Source of the DNA: Lachnospiraceae bacterium KGMB03038
GTDB lineage: Bacteria > Bacillota > Clostridia > Lachnospirales > Lachnospiraceae
NCBI GenBank assembly: GCA_007361935.1
Contig: CP041667.1
Coordinates: 1,516,501-1,580,500 of the forward strand
Length of the DNA: 64,000 nucleotides
Direction of reading: 5' to 3'
Under the pieces are notes generated by a model. It worked only from the letters and a program-made list of their open reading frames with translations, had not been told where the DNA came from and did no database searches. Of the stretch, positions 25,309 to 33,787 are shown piece by piece; the stretch's first letter is position 1; each line of letters starts with the position of its first letter. A program made the position numbers and the translations under genes.

Positions 25309-26058
25309 ATGGGAATTCCGGTAAAACTGCAGGTGTTTGAAGGTCCGCTGGATCTTCTTCTGCATTTGATCGATAAGAATAAAATTGATATCTATGACAT
25401 CCCGATCGTGGAGATCACCAACCAATATATGGAGTATATCCGGGCCATGGAGAAGGAAGATCTGAATGTGATGAGTGAGTTCCTGGTCATGGCGGCCACC
25501 CTGCTGGATATTAAGTGCCGGATGCTCCTTCCCAAGGAGGTCAAAGAGGACGGAGAGGAAGAGGATCCAAGGCAGGAGCTGGTGGAACAGCTCTTGGAAT
25601 ACAAGATGTATAAGTATATGTCTTACGAGCTGCGGGATCGGGAAGTGGACGGACAAAGAGCCTTGTACCGGGCGCCTTCCATTCCGGAAGAGGTGCAGGA
25701 ATATGTGGAACCGATAGATATGGATGCGCTGCTGGGGGATCTGACGCTGAGCCGGTTAAATCATATTTTTCAGGATGTGATCCGCAGACAGGCGGATAAG
25801 ATCGATCCAGTGCGCAGTAAGTTTGGCAGGATCGAAAAGGAGACGGTAACACTCTCTCAGAAGATGGAAGATATCCGAGAATTCGCCCGTAAGAGCAAGA
25901 CTTTTCGTTTTCGGCAGCTTTTGAGCAGCCAAAGCTCCAGAACGCAGATCGTAGTTACATTTCTGGCGATTCTGCAGCTCATGAAAGAAGGGGCGATGCA
26001 AACCCGGCAGGAACAGCCTTTTGATGATATTTTAATCACATGGAAGGCGGCGGATTAG
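25309..26058 (+). CDS. scpA: Segregation and condensation protein A (kleisin)
   Basis: 249 residues. The N-terminal signature FEGPLDLLLHLIDKNKIDIYDIPI is followed by a helical domain, and a winged helix is at the C-terminus (VVTFLAILQLMKEGAMQTRQ). ScpA is the kleisin that bridges the SMC heads and, with ScpB, forms bacterial condensin. scpB follows 18 bases downstream in the usual order. Start is ATG 25309. Confidence 0.96.
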   Translation: MGIPVKLQVFEGPLDLLLHLIDKNKIDIYDIPIVEITNQYMEYIRAMEKEDLNVMSEFLVMAATLLDIKCRMLLPKEVKEDGEEEDPRQELVEQLLEYKMYKYMSYELRDREVDGQRALYRAPSIPEEVQEYVEPIDMDALLGDLTLSRLNHIFQDVIRRQADKIDPVRSKFGRIEKETVTLSQKMEDIREFARKSKTFRFRQLLSSQSSRTQIVVTFLAILQLMKEGAMQTRQEQPFDDILITWKAAD

Positions 26059-26076
26059 AGATTTAGGAAAGGTTGT

Positions 26077-26655
26077 ATGGATAGAGTGGAGATTAAAAAA
26101 CTGGAAGGCGCGATCGAAGCGATCCTTTTTACCATGGGAGATTCAGTAGAACTGAGCAAGATTGCCGCCGCCGTGGAGCATGATGAGAACACGGTACGAA
26201 AGATCATCCATCAGATGATGGACAAGTATGAGGCGGAGGACAGGGGAATACGGATCGTAGAATTGGAAGATTCTTTCCAAATGTGCACCAAGACGGAAAT
26301 GTACGAATATCTGATCCGGGTAGCCAAACAGCCGCGGAAATATGTTCTGACAGACGTGCTTCTGGAAACTTTGTCGATCATTGCTTACAAACAGCCGGTA
26401 ACAAAGCTGGAAGTCGAGAAGATCCGGGGAGTGAAATCAGATCATGCGGTCAATAAGCTGGTGGAATATAATCTGGTCTGTGAGGCCGGAAGGCTGGATG
26501 CGCCGGGACGTCCGCTTTTATTTCAGACGACGGAAGAATTTCTGCGAAGATTCAGCATCCATTCCATTGATGATCTGCCGGGCCTGAACCCGGAACAGAT
26601 GGAGAGTTTCAAGACGGAAGCGGAGGAAGAAGTCCAATTGAAATTGGATATCTGA
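26077..26655 (+). CDS. scpB: Segregation and condensation protein B
   Basis: 192 residues, two winged-helix domains. The family motif LLETLSIIAYKQPVTKLEVEKIRG, cut here to LETLSIIAYKQPV, is near residue 90, and GRPLLFQTTEEFL near 145. It dimerises and binds ScpA in the SMC condensin complex. It is co-transcribed with scpA. Confidence 0.96.
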   Translation: MDRVEIKKLEGAIEAILFTMGDSVELSKIAAAVEHDENTVRKIIHQMMDKYEAEDRGIRIVELEDSFQMCTKTEMYEYLIRVAKQPRKYVLTDVLLETLSIIAYKQPVTKLEVEKIRGVKSDHAVNKLVEYNLVCEAGRLDAPGRPLLFQTTEEFLRRFSIHSIDDLPGLNPEQMESFKTEAEEEVQLKLDI

Positions 26656-26713
26656 CGAAAGGAAAAAGCATAGACGGACCGCCTGGGTCATACACTGAAC
26701 TGAACGGGATGAA

Positions 26714-27964
26714 ATGACGGGATGGTTTATGGCGGATCGAATAAAAAAAGCGATAGGGATCGGAGTGCTTTTGATATGCCTTGCGGCCGCGCAGGTTTTT
26801 GCGCCCGCGCAGCCAGTCTGTATTCCGGCATATGCCAGGGAAAGCCAAGACGAGCCTTCAAATCTTTACGCCCAGTGCGCAGTCCTGATGGACGGCGGCA
26901 GCGGGCGTATTTTATTTGGGAAAAATGAGACTCAGGTTCGGCCCATGGCCAGTACCACTAAGATCATGACCTGTATCCTGGCGCTGGAACAGATGGAAGA
27001 GGGCCAGACAGCTGTCGTATCGGACTACGCCGCCAGTCAGCCAAAGGTTCGGCTTGGGGTGAAAGGAAAAGAAGAGTATGCCATCTGGGATCTTCTCTAT
27101 GCCCTGATGCTGGAATCGTACAATGACAGCGCGGTTGTGATCGCGGAAGGCATCAGTGGGAGCGTGGAGGAATTTGCCGGGCTGATGAATGAAAAGGCCA
27201 GGGAATTGGGGTGTAAGGATACTCATTTTGTGACGCCCAACGGTCTGGACGGAGAAGACGAAGGAGGCGTACACGCCACTACGGCCGCGGATCTTGCAAG
27301 GATCATGCGTTATTGCATCAGCCAGTCGCCAAAGAAGGAGGAGTTTCTTCAGATCACCCGAACGAAGACGTACCAATTTACAGACTGTTCGGGGAAACGC
27401 AGCTTTACCTGTACCAACCACAATGCCTTTTTGGATATGATGGAAGGGGCGCTGAGCGGAAAGACGGGTTTTACCGCTGAGGCGGGATACTGCTATGTGG
27501 GGGCCCTTGCGCAGGGAGACCGGACATTCATTGTGGCTCTTCTGGCCTGTGGATGGCCTAATAACAAGAGTTATAAGTGGTCGGATACCCGCAGGCTGAT
27601 GGAGTACGGACTGGCAAATTATGAGTATCAAGAGATTCAGGTAGATCCGGAGATCCGGGAGATCCCGGTAGATGGCGGAGCAGACCAGGAAGCGCCCTTT
27701 GCGAAAGAGGCGTGGGTGAAGGCGGGCCTGCCACAGCCGGAAAGCTTCCAGATCCTTCTTGGGAAGCAGGAACAGGTAGAGATCCGGGAAGAATACCGCC
27801 GATCTTTGCAGGCTCCCGTAGAAACGGGCGAGACGGCAGGAAAAGTGCTGTGCATGCTGGATGGAGAAAAGATCCGGGAGTATGAAGTGGTGACGCTTGA
27901 AGCATCCGGGGAGCGAAGCTTCGGGTGGTGCCTGGAAGAGATCGTTAAGAGATGGGCGCTGTGA
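26714..27964 (+). CDS. D-alanyl-D-alanine carboxypeptidase (penicillin-binding protein 5 type, DacF-like)
   Basis: About 416 residues. A signal peptide (hydrophobic LLICLAAAQVFAPA) is followed by the peptidase S11 domain: S-x-x-K at STTK near residues 81-84, SYND near 136 (S-x-N variant) and KTG near 250. A beta-rich C-terminal domain comes next. It trims the terminal D-Ala of peptidoglycan stem peptides outside the membrane. There is no clear C-terminal amphipathic anchor. ATG 26729 is an alternative start; neither start has a strong ribosome site. It follows scpB by 58 bases, as in many Clostridia. Confidence 0.9.
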   Translation: MTGWFMADRIKKAIGIGVLLICLAAAQVFAPAQPVCIPAYARESQDEPSNLYAQCAVLMDGGSGRILFGKNETQVRPMASTTKIMTCILALEQMEEGQTAVVSDYAASQPKVRLGVKGKEEYAIWDLLYALMLESYNDSAVVIAEGISGSVEEFAGLMNEKARELGCKDTHFVTPNGLDGEDEGGVHATTAADLARIMRYCISQSPKKEEFLQITRTKTYQFTDCSGKRSFTCTNHNAFLDMMEGALSGKTGFTAEAGYCYVGALAQGDRTFIVALLACGWPNNKSYKWSDTRRLMEYGLANYEYQEIQVDPEIREIPVDGGADQEAPFAKEAWVKAGLPQPESFQILLGKQEQVEIREEYRRSLQAPVETGETAGKVLCMLDGEKIREYEVVTLEASGERSFGWCLEEIVKRWAL

Positions 27965-27979
27965 GAGGCTTTTCTTTAC

Positions 27980-28008
27980 TTGCTTTTCCATCTTCCTGGT
28001 CCTATAAT
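27980..28008 (+). promoter_or_regulatory. Promoter of the ybaK-like gene
   Basis: TTGCTT (27980-27985), 17 bases, TATAAT (28003-28008), starting 16 bases after the carboxypeptidase stop. Confidence 0.5.
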
Positions 28009-28040
28009 AGAGCACAGAACGTGAAAAGGAGATACAAGAG

Positions 28041-28508
28041 ATGGCAATCGATAAGGTAAAAGCATATTTTCGTCAGTACGGCATGGAAGAAAGAGTGCGG
28101 GAGGAGGCAACCTCCAGCGCGACAGTTGAGGAAGCGGCGGCTACATTAGGCTGCGGGCCGGAGCGGATCGCGAAAACCCTTTCCTTTCACCAGGGAGATA
28201 GGGCGGTGTTGGTGGTGACCGCTGGAGACCAGAAGATCGACAATAAGAAATACCGGCAGCAGTTTGGATGCAAAGCCCAGATGTTAAAATTCGAGGAAGT
28301 GGAGCCTTTGGTGGGCCACGGCGTAGGAGGAGTCTGTCCTTTTGCGGTCAACGAAGGAGTGGACGTGTACCTGGATGTTTCCATGAAACGGTTTGAAACG
28401 GTGTTTCCGGCGGCGGGAAGCTCTAACAGCATGATCGAGCTTACCATAGAGGAATTGGAAACATACAGCCGGTCGAAAGGCTGGGTCGATGTGTGCAAAG
28501 AGCGGTAA
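28041..28508 (+). CDS. YbaK/EbsC-family aminoacyl-tRNA deacylase
   Basis: 155 residues, a stand-alone YbaK domain. The conserved Lys lies in RIAKTLSF and the VGGVCPFAV motif near residue 95. These proteins hydrolyse mischarged tRNA such as Cys- or Ala-tRNA(Pro). Which tRNA is edited cannot be told. Start is ATG 28041 after AAAAGGAGATACAAG. The AraC regulator begins 4 bases after the stop, so the two may share a transcript. Confidence 0.85.
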   Translation: MAIDKVKAYFRQYGMEERVREEATSSATVEEAAATLGCGPERIAKTLSFHQGDRAVLVVTAGDQKIDNKKYRQQFGCKAQMLKFEEVEPLVGHGVGGVCPFAVNEGVDVYLDVSMKRFETVFPAAGSSNSMIELTIEELETYSRSKGWVDVCKER

Positions 28509-28512
28509 TCCA

Positions 28513-29391
28513 ATGGAAAAGAACACGTTAAAAGAAAACGCGGTCCACGGAACGCAGAATTATCCTTACGCGGAATATTCCTTCGATGGGAAGGAGGACT
28601 TCCAGGTGCCGCTGCATTGGCATAAAGAGGCGGAGATTATTTTCATGAAAGAGGGCCGTTATAAAGTGACGGTCAACGCGGAACAATACAGCGGAGAGGC
28701 GCCGGCCATGTTCTTTGTGGGGAGCGGGGAGATCCATTCTCTGCGTATGGAGCGCGGAACGGTGGAAACGGCGGTAGTATTTTCCCCTCAAATACTGGAA
28801 TCCGCTTCCTACGACAGTATTCAGCATACCATTCTCACGCCTTGGATGGAAGGAAAATTAAAGGTCTCATCTTTCCTGGCTCCAGGAGATGCGATGTGGG
28901 CAGAAACGCTCTGTTTGTACCGGGAGATCTGGCAGGCGGCAAAAGAGAAAGAGATCGGCTCATACTTAAGGCTGAAGGCGGGATTGTTCCGGCTTTTGGC
29001 CAGCCTTTATGAACAAGAGCGAATGATCCGCATAGACCATGGGAAGGAAGAGGACCCAGAGCGGATAGAGCCTTTGAAGAAGGTGCTGGGATTTGTCCGC
29101 CAAAATTACAGCCGCAGGATCACGGCAGATGAGATCGCGGATGTGGCGGGGATGAACACTCAGTATTTCTGCCGGTATTTTAAGAAGCATACGGGCAGGA
29201 CGTTGACGGAGTATGTAAATGATGTGCGGGTGAGCCAGGCGGCGCGGCTGCTTGCCCAGACCCAGGATAAGATCTTGAATATTGCGGTCCAGTGCGGTTA
29301 TGAAAACGCGGGGTACTTTATCAACCGGTTCCGCCGCTGCAAGGGAATGACGCCTTCTGAGTACCGGGAATGGATGAAAAAGTCAAAATAG
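28513..29391 (+). CDS. AraC-family transcriptional regulator with cupin sensor domain
   Basis: 292 residues. An N-terminal cupin (HWHKEAEIIFMKEGRYKVTVNA near residues 36-57) is followed by two helix-turn-helix motifs at about 190-285 (ITADEIADVAGMNTQYFCRY and ILNIAVQCGYENAGYFINRF). The alpha-glucosidase operon begins 96 bases downstream on the same strand, so it may be an oligosaccharide-responsive activator of that operon; this is inference. ATG 28489 is a possible longer start but overlaps ybaK. Confidence 0.88.
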   Translation: MEKNTLKENAVHGTQNYPYAEYSFDGKEDFQVPLHWHKEAEIIFMKEGRYKVTVNAEQYSGEAPAMFFVGSGEIHSLRMERGTVETAVVFSPQILESASYDSIQHTILTPWMEGKLKVSSFLAPGDAMWAETLCLYREIWQAAKEKEIGSYLRLKAGLFRLLASLYEQERMIRIDHGKEEDPERIEPLKKVLGFVRQNYSRRITADEIADVAGMNTQYFCRYFKKHTGRTLTEYVNDVRVSQAARLLAQTQDKILNIAVQCGYENAGYFINRFRRCKGMTPSEYREWMKKSK

Positions 29392-29487
29392 TGTAGTGAT
29401 AGCATTAAATAACAGAAGAAATTTCAAAAAAGAGTATGTATACTGTAATAAGTTTTGAAAAAGAAACGGATTACAGGAGGGTTTGCC

Positions 29488-31164
29488 ATGGAGAGAAAAT
29501 GGTGGCAGGATAAGGTTGTTTATCAGATTTATCCAAAAAGTTTTAACGATGGAAACGGCGATGGAATTGGAGACTTAAAAGGGATCATTGAGAAACTGGA
29601 CTATCTGAAAGATCTGGGGATCGATCTGATCTGGCTTTCTCCTATCTATCAGTCCCCCTTTGTAGATCAGGGATATGATATTTCTGACTATTATAAGATC
29701 GCGGAAGAATTTGGCACCATGGAAGAGTTTGATCTTCTTCTTGAGGAAGCGAAGAAGCGGGGCATCGGGATCGTGATGGACCTGGTGGTAAATCACTGTT
29801 CCGACCAGCATGAGTGGTTCCAGAAGGCGCTGGCGGATCCGGAAGGGGAATATGCGGATTATTTCTACTTCAGAAAGGGAAAGGATGGAAAAGCGCCTAC
29901 CAATTACCGTTCTTATTTCGGCGGAAGCACCTGGGAGAAAATACCGGGATCGGATAAATATTATCTGCATGTGTTTGCGAAGGAGCAGCCGGATCTGAAC
30001 TGGGAAAATCCTGTCGTCCGGGAGAAGATCTACGAGATGGTCAACTGGTGGCTGGACAAGGGGATCGCGGGATTCCGCATCGATGCGATCATCAATATCA
30101 AGAAGGATCTAAGTTTCCCGGAATTTGAGCCGGATGGACCGGACGGACTGAGCACGGTGACGAAAATGATCGAGCAGGCGGAAGGGATCGGAGAATTCCT
30201 GGGAGAGCTGCGGGACCGTACGTTCGCGCCCCATCAGGCGTTTACGGTGGGAGAAGTCTTTAACGTGGAAGAGGATGAACTGGAAGAGTTTGTAGGAGAA
30301 AACGGGTATTTCTGCAGTATGTTTGATTTTGGACCCCATATTCTGTCTCAGGGAGAACATGGGTGGTACGATGCTCCGGAAGTCGCGTTTGGAACATGGA
30401 GGGATACCATCTTTCATTCCCAGATGGATGGCCAGGGGAAGGTGTTCCTTTCCAATATCATTGAGAATCATGATGAGCCAAGGGGAGCCACCAGGTATCT
30501 GCCGCCTCATGCCAGAAACGCGGATGGGGCAAAAATGCTGGGAACCGTCAGCGTGCTTCTTAGAGGGATCCCTTTTATCTACCAGGGGCAGGAGATCGGC
30601 ATGACCAACTGCAGGATGAAGGATATCAAAGAGTATGACGATCTGGAGACAAAGAATCAGTACCGTCTTGCCAAGGCACAGGGATACACGGAAGAAGAAG
30701 CGATGGAGATCTGTTACCGCAACAGCCGGGATAACGCCAGAACGCCTATGCAGTGGAACGCTGGCGCGAACGCGGGATTTACCACAGGAACCCCGTGGCT
30801 TCGGGTCAACGACAATTATGAGACGGTGAATGTGGCCAGACAAGAGCAGGATGAAAAATCGGTATTGTCTTATTACCGCAGGCTGATCGCCCTGCGTAAA
30901 CGTGAGGACTGGAAGGAAACGTTTGTATACGGCAGTTTCCAGCCGGCCTATCAGGAAGAAGAGAATCTCTTTGGCTTCCGTCGGACCGGTCAGGACCGGC
31001 AGGCGCTGATCCTGGCGAATTTTGGCGAAGAAGCGGTGGAATTAAAGCTGGAGGAACAGGTAGAAGAGGTGCTTCTTTTCAACCAGGATCTTCCGCAGCT
31101 TGACGGAGACCATTTAAAGCTCCGGCCCTGTGAAGCGGTGGTCTTGCGGGTGAAGGAGAAATAA
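29488..31164 (+). CDS. malL: Alpha-glucosidase, GH13 (oligo-1,6-glucosidase type)
   Basis: 558 residues, the standard GH13 subfamily 31 length. Catalytic regions are DLVVNHCSDQ near residue 99, GFRIDAI near 197 (Asp nucleophile), VGEVFN near 253 (Glu acid/base) and ENHDEPR near 327 (Asp stabiliser). QIYPKSFNDGNGDGIGDL is a typical opening. It hydrolyses alpha-1,6 or alpha-1,4 glucosidic bonds of short oligosaccharides in the cytoplasm; trehalose-6-phosphate hydrolase is a close relative and not excluded. I chose ATG 29488, preceded by CAGGAGGGTTTGCC, over TTG 29455. Confidence 0.88.
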   Translation: MERKWWQDKVVYQIYPKSFNDGNGDGIGDLKGIIEKLDYLKDLGIDLIWLSPIYQSPFVDQGYDISDYYKIAEEFGTMEEFDLLLEEAKKRGIGIVMDLVVNHCSDQHEWFQKALADPEGEYADYFYFRKGKDGKAPTNYRSYFGGSTWEKIPGSDKYYLHVFAKEQPDLNWENPVVREKIYEMVNWWLDKGIAGFRIDAIINIKKDLSFPEFEPDGPDGLSTVTKMIEQAEGIGEFLGELRDRTFAPHQAFTVGEVFNVEEDELEEFVGENGYFCSMFDFGPHILSQGEHGWYDAPEVAFGTWRDTIFHSQMDGQGKVFLSNIIENHDEPRGATRYLPPHARNADGAKMLGTVSVLLRGIPFIYQGQEIGMTNCRMKDIKEYDDLETKNQYRLAKAQGYTEEEAMEICYRNSRDNARTPMQWNAGANAGFTTGTPWLRVNDNYETVNVARQEQDEKSVLSYYRRLIALRKREDWKETFVYGSFQPAYQEEENLFGFRRTGQDRQALILANFGEEAVELKLEEQVEEVLLFNQDLPQLDGDHLKLRPCEAVVLRVKEK

Positions 31165-31186
31165 AATAGGAAAACAGGAGACTGGT

Positions 31187-31807
31187 ATGACAGATAAAGA
31201 ACTGATGCTGAAAGGGAAATTGTATAATCCTTTAGGAGATCCGCGGCTGAAAGAAGATTTCATGAGAGCCAGAAGGCTGACAAGGATCTTCAATTCTCTG
31301 ACAGAAGACGAGATGGACAAGCGGGCAGAGGTCATCAAGGAACTCTTTGGAAGTACGGGAGAACGGGTCCATGTAGAACAGACCTTCCATTGCGATTATG
31401 GCAGCAATATCTATGTGGGAGAGGATTTCTACGCCAACTACGATTGTGTGATCATCGATGTGTGCGATGTGCGCATAGGAGACAATGTAATGCTGGCTCC
31501 CAAGGTAGGGATCTACACAGCGGGGCATCCCATCGACGCCGGAGTGCGGAACGAAGGCCTGGAATTTGGGGCGCCTGTCACCATCGGAAATAACGTGTGG
31601 ATCGGCGGAAGCGCGGTGATCAATCCAGGAGTGACGATCGGGGACAATGTGGTCATTGGTTCTGGTTCCGTGGTGACAAAGGATATCCCAGACAATGTGA
31701 TCGCCGTAGGGAATCCCTGCCGCATCCTGCGGGAGATCACCCAGGAAGACCGGGAGTATTGGGAGAAGAAAAAGGAAGAATATGAGCAGCTTATGGGACT
31801 GTGCTGA
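31187..31807 (+). CDS. maa: Maltose/galactoside O-acetyltransferase (LacA/Maa, left-handed beta-helix)
   Basis: 206 residues. An N-terminal helix with the Maa signature (MLKGKLYNPLGDPRL) is followed by hexapeptide repeats (IYTAGHPIDAG holds the catalytic His; VTIGNNVWIGGSAVI and VTIGDNVVIGSGSVV make the helix coils). It acetylates the 6-OH of sugars with acetyl-CoA, perhaps to detoxify surplus sugar. It lies 22 bases after the alpha-glucosidase, which fits an oligosaccharide-use operon. Confidence 0.88.
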   Translation: MTDKELMLKGKLYNPLGDPRLKEDFMRARRLTRIFNSLTEDEMDKRAEVIKELFGSTGERVHVEQTFHCDYGSNIYVGEDFYANYDCVIIDVCDVRIGDNVMLAPKVGIYTAGHPIDAGVRNEGLEFGAPVTIGNNVWIGGSAVINPGVTIGDNVVIGSGSVVTKDIPDNVIAVGNPCRILREITQEDREYWEKKKEEYEQLMGLC

Positions 31808-31822
31808 GCACAGTCCTTTTTT
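31796..31822 (+). terminator. Terminator whose loop is the acetyltransferase stop codon
   Basis: GGACTGTGC (31796-31804) and GCACAGTCC (31808-31816) form a 9-pair stem with the stop codon TGA (31805-31807) as the triloop, followed by six T. The last codons of the gene thus encode the hairpin arm. Confidence 0.9.
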
Positions 31823-31944
31823 GTAAGCGGCAGGGTTTGTTTGCGATTGACCGCCGGGAAAAACTGTGCTATAGTGAACCTATCTTTGAGGAAGATCTAC
31901 AGTTTTATCTTGGCGGTTTCCGCTGGAAAATTCCGTTTTTTTAG

Positions 31945-31973
31945 TTGACATTTTGTTTCGAGTATACTACTAT
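31945..31973 (+). promoter_or_regulatory. recA promoter
   Basis: Consensus TTGACA (31945-31950), 17 bases, TACTAT (31968-31973). A LexA box follows directly, at 31986-31999. Confidence 0.75.
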
Positions 31974-31985
31974 ATTAACCAGAAG

Positions 31986-31999
31986 CGAACATAAGTTCG
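31986..31999. promoter_or_regulatory. LexA SOS box of recA
   Basis: CGAACATAAGTTCG matches the Gram-positive SOS box (CGAAC-N4-GTTCG) and lies 12 bases after the -10 box. Confidence 0.9.
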
Positions 32000-32020
32000 A
32001 AACGAGAAGGAGAATTTATC

Positions 32021-33100
32021 ATGGCAGGTAATGAAGATAAGAAGAAGGCGTTGGACGCCGCGATCGCGAAGTTGGAGAAGGATTTTGGAAAGGGTACGGT
32101 CATGAAGCTGGGAGATCCGGCCGCAAGGGTGGCCGTAGAGACGGTGCCTACAGGGTCGTTAAGCTTGGATATCGCCCTGGGTCTTGGAGGGGTCCCCAAA
32201 GGCCGTATCGTGGAGATCTATGGACCGGAATCCAGCGGTAAGACTACGGTGGCTCTCCATATGATCGCGGAAGTGCAAAAGAGAGGCGGCATCGCGGGAT
32301 TTATCGATGCGGAACATGCGCTGGACCCGGTCTATGCAGGAAATATCGGCGTGGATATTGACGAGCTGTACATCTCTCAGCCGGACAGCGGTGACCAGGC
32401 GCTGGAGATCGCGGAGACGATGGTCCGTTCCGGCGCGATGGATATTATCGTCATTGACTCGGTGGCGGCGCTGGTGCCCCGCCAGGAGATCGAGGGCGAT
32501 ATGGGAGATTCCCATGTGGGACTTCAGGCCAGACTGATGTCCCAGGCTCTTCGGAAACTGACGCCGGTGATCAGCAAGTCCAACTGTGTAGTGATCTTTA
32601 TCAACCAGTTGAGAGAGAAAGTGGGCGTTATGTTTGGAAATCCGGAGACGACTACAGGCGGCCGGGCGCTGAAATTCTATTCCTCTATCCGGATGGATGT
32701 GCGCAGGACAGAGACCTTGAAGCAGGGCGGAGAGATGGTCGGAAACCGGACTCGTGTGAAGATCGTGAAGAATAAGATCGCTCCGCCGTTTAAAGAGGCT
32801 GAGTTTGACATCATGTTTGGCAAAGGGATCTCCAAGGAGGGAGACATCCTGGATCTGGCGGTGACGGTAGGGCTGGTAAATAAAAGCGGCGCCTGGTTTT
32901 CATATAATGGAGAGAAGATCGGACAGGGCAGAGAAAACGCTAAATTGTACCTGGCAGAGCACAAAGAAATCATGGAAGAACTGGAGAAGAAGATCCGGGA
33001 ACACTATCGCTTCGAAGGCGGAACTGACGAGGGGGAAGGCGGCGGAGAGTCCGGCGCCAAAACAGCGGGAAGCGCAAAAGAGCCGGCAAAGGAGAAGTAA
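32021..33100 (+). CDS. recA: RecA recombinase
   Basis: 359 residues. Walker A GPESSGKT is at 68-75, Walker B IIVIDSVAAL near 145, and loops L1 (DMGDSHVGLQ) and L2 (REKVGVMFGNPETTTGG) are present. The C-terminal tail is acidic then Ala/Gly-rich. RecA forms filaments on single-stranded DNA for homologous recombination and triggers LexA self-cleavage. The promoter carries a LexA box. recX begins on the base after its stop codon. Confidence 0.99.
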   Translation: MAGNEDKKKALDAAIAKLEKDFGKGTVMKLGDPAARVAVETVPTGSLSLDIALGLGGVPKGRIVEIYGPESSGKTTVALHMIAEVQKRGGIAGFIDAEHALDPVYAGNIGVDIDELYISQPDSGDQALEIAETMVRSGAMDIIVIDSVAALVPRQEIEGDMGDSHVGLQARLMSQALRKLTPVISKSNCVVIFINQLREKVGVMFGNPETTTGGRALKFYSSIRMDVRRTETLKQGGEMVGNRTRVKIVKNKIAPPFKEAEFDIMFGKGISKEGDILDLAVTVGLVNKSGAWFSYNGEKIGQGRENAKLYLAEHKEIMEELEKKIREHYRFEGGTDEGEGGGESGAKTAGSAKEPAKEK

Positions 33101-33715
33101 ATGGTCATTACAGAGATTGAGGCGGTATCCAGAGCAAGATACAAGATTTTTATCGATGGGAAATTCGCCTTTCTCTTATATAAGGGCGAGCTTTCCAGAT
33201 ATCATCTGGCAAAGGGCAGCGATATAGAAGTAGAGACCTTCCGCCAGATCCGCAGGGAAGTTGTCTTAAAACGCGCCAAGCTGCGGGCGCTCCATCTGCT
33301 GAATGATATGGGAAGAACCGAGGAACAGCTCCGTCAGAAACTGAAGCAGAACCATTATCCGGAAGACATTGTTCGGGAGACCCTTGATTATGTCCGGTCT
33401 TTTGGTTATATCAACGATGGCGCTTATGCCAGGAATTTTATCGAGACCCGCAAGGGGAAGAAAAGCAGGAGAGAAATCTACGCGAAACTGTGCGAGAAAG
33501 GGATTGAAAAAGAAGAGATCGACCAGGCTTTGGAAGAGTGTTATTCAGAGGAAGACTCCAGAGAAGCGATTCGGGAAATCTTAGAGAAAAAGGGCTGGAT
33601 ACCGGGGGAAATGGATGATAAGGACCGGCAGAAAATGCTCGGATTCTTGACCAGGAAAGGCTTTTCTTATGATGATATCCGTCAAGTGATACAGGTTTCT
33701 GACTGGAATGCTTGA
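33101..33715 (+). CDS. recX: RecX regulatory protein
   Basis: 204 residues, three-helix RecX repeats (for example LLNDMGRTEEQLRQKLKQN, YINDGAYARNFIETRKGKK). It tunes RecA filaments. Its ATG directly abuts the recA TAA, so translation is coupled, and it falls under the same SOS promoter. The -35 box of the rny promoter begins inside its last codons. Confidence 0.93.
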   Translation: MVITEIEAVSRARYKIFIDGKFAFLLYKGELSRYHLAKGSDIEVETFRQIRREVVLKRAKLRALHLLNDMGRTEEQLRQKLKQNHYPEDIVRETLDYVRSFGYINDGAYARNFIETRKGKKSRREIYAKLCEKGIEKEEIDQALEECYSEEDSREAIREILEKKGWIPGEMDDKDRQKMLGFLTRKGFSYDDIRQVIQVSDWNA

Positions 33716-33740
33716 CATCTTTGTGAAAACAGTATAAAAT
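33712..33740 (+). promoter_or_regulatory. rny promoter
   Basis: TTGACA (33712-33717) overlaps the recX stop codon; TAAAAT (33735-33740) follows after 17 bases. Confidence 0.6.
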
Positions 33741-33787
33741 TTAAGTGTTGTAATCGTACAATGAAAACTAAATAAGGAGGTGCTCCT

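Noticed and set aside
26912..28015. A 367-codon open frame on the minus strand
   Set aside because: It is the shadow of the D-Ala-D-Ala carboxypeptidase gene and shows no recognisable protein features.
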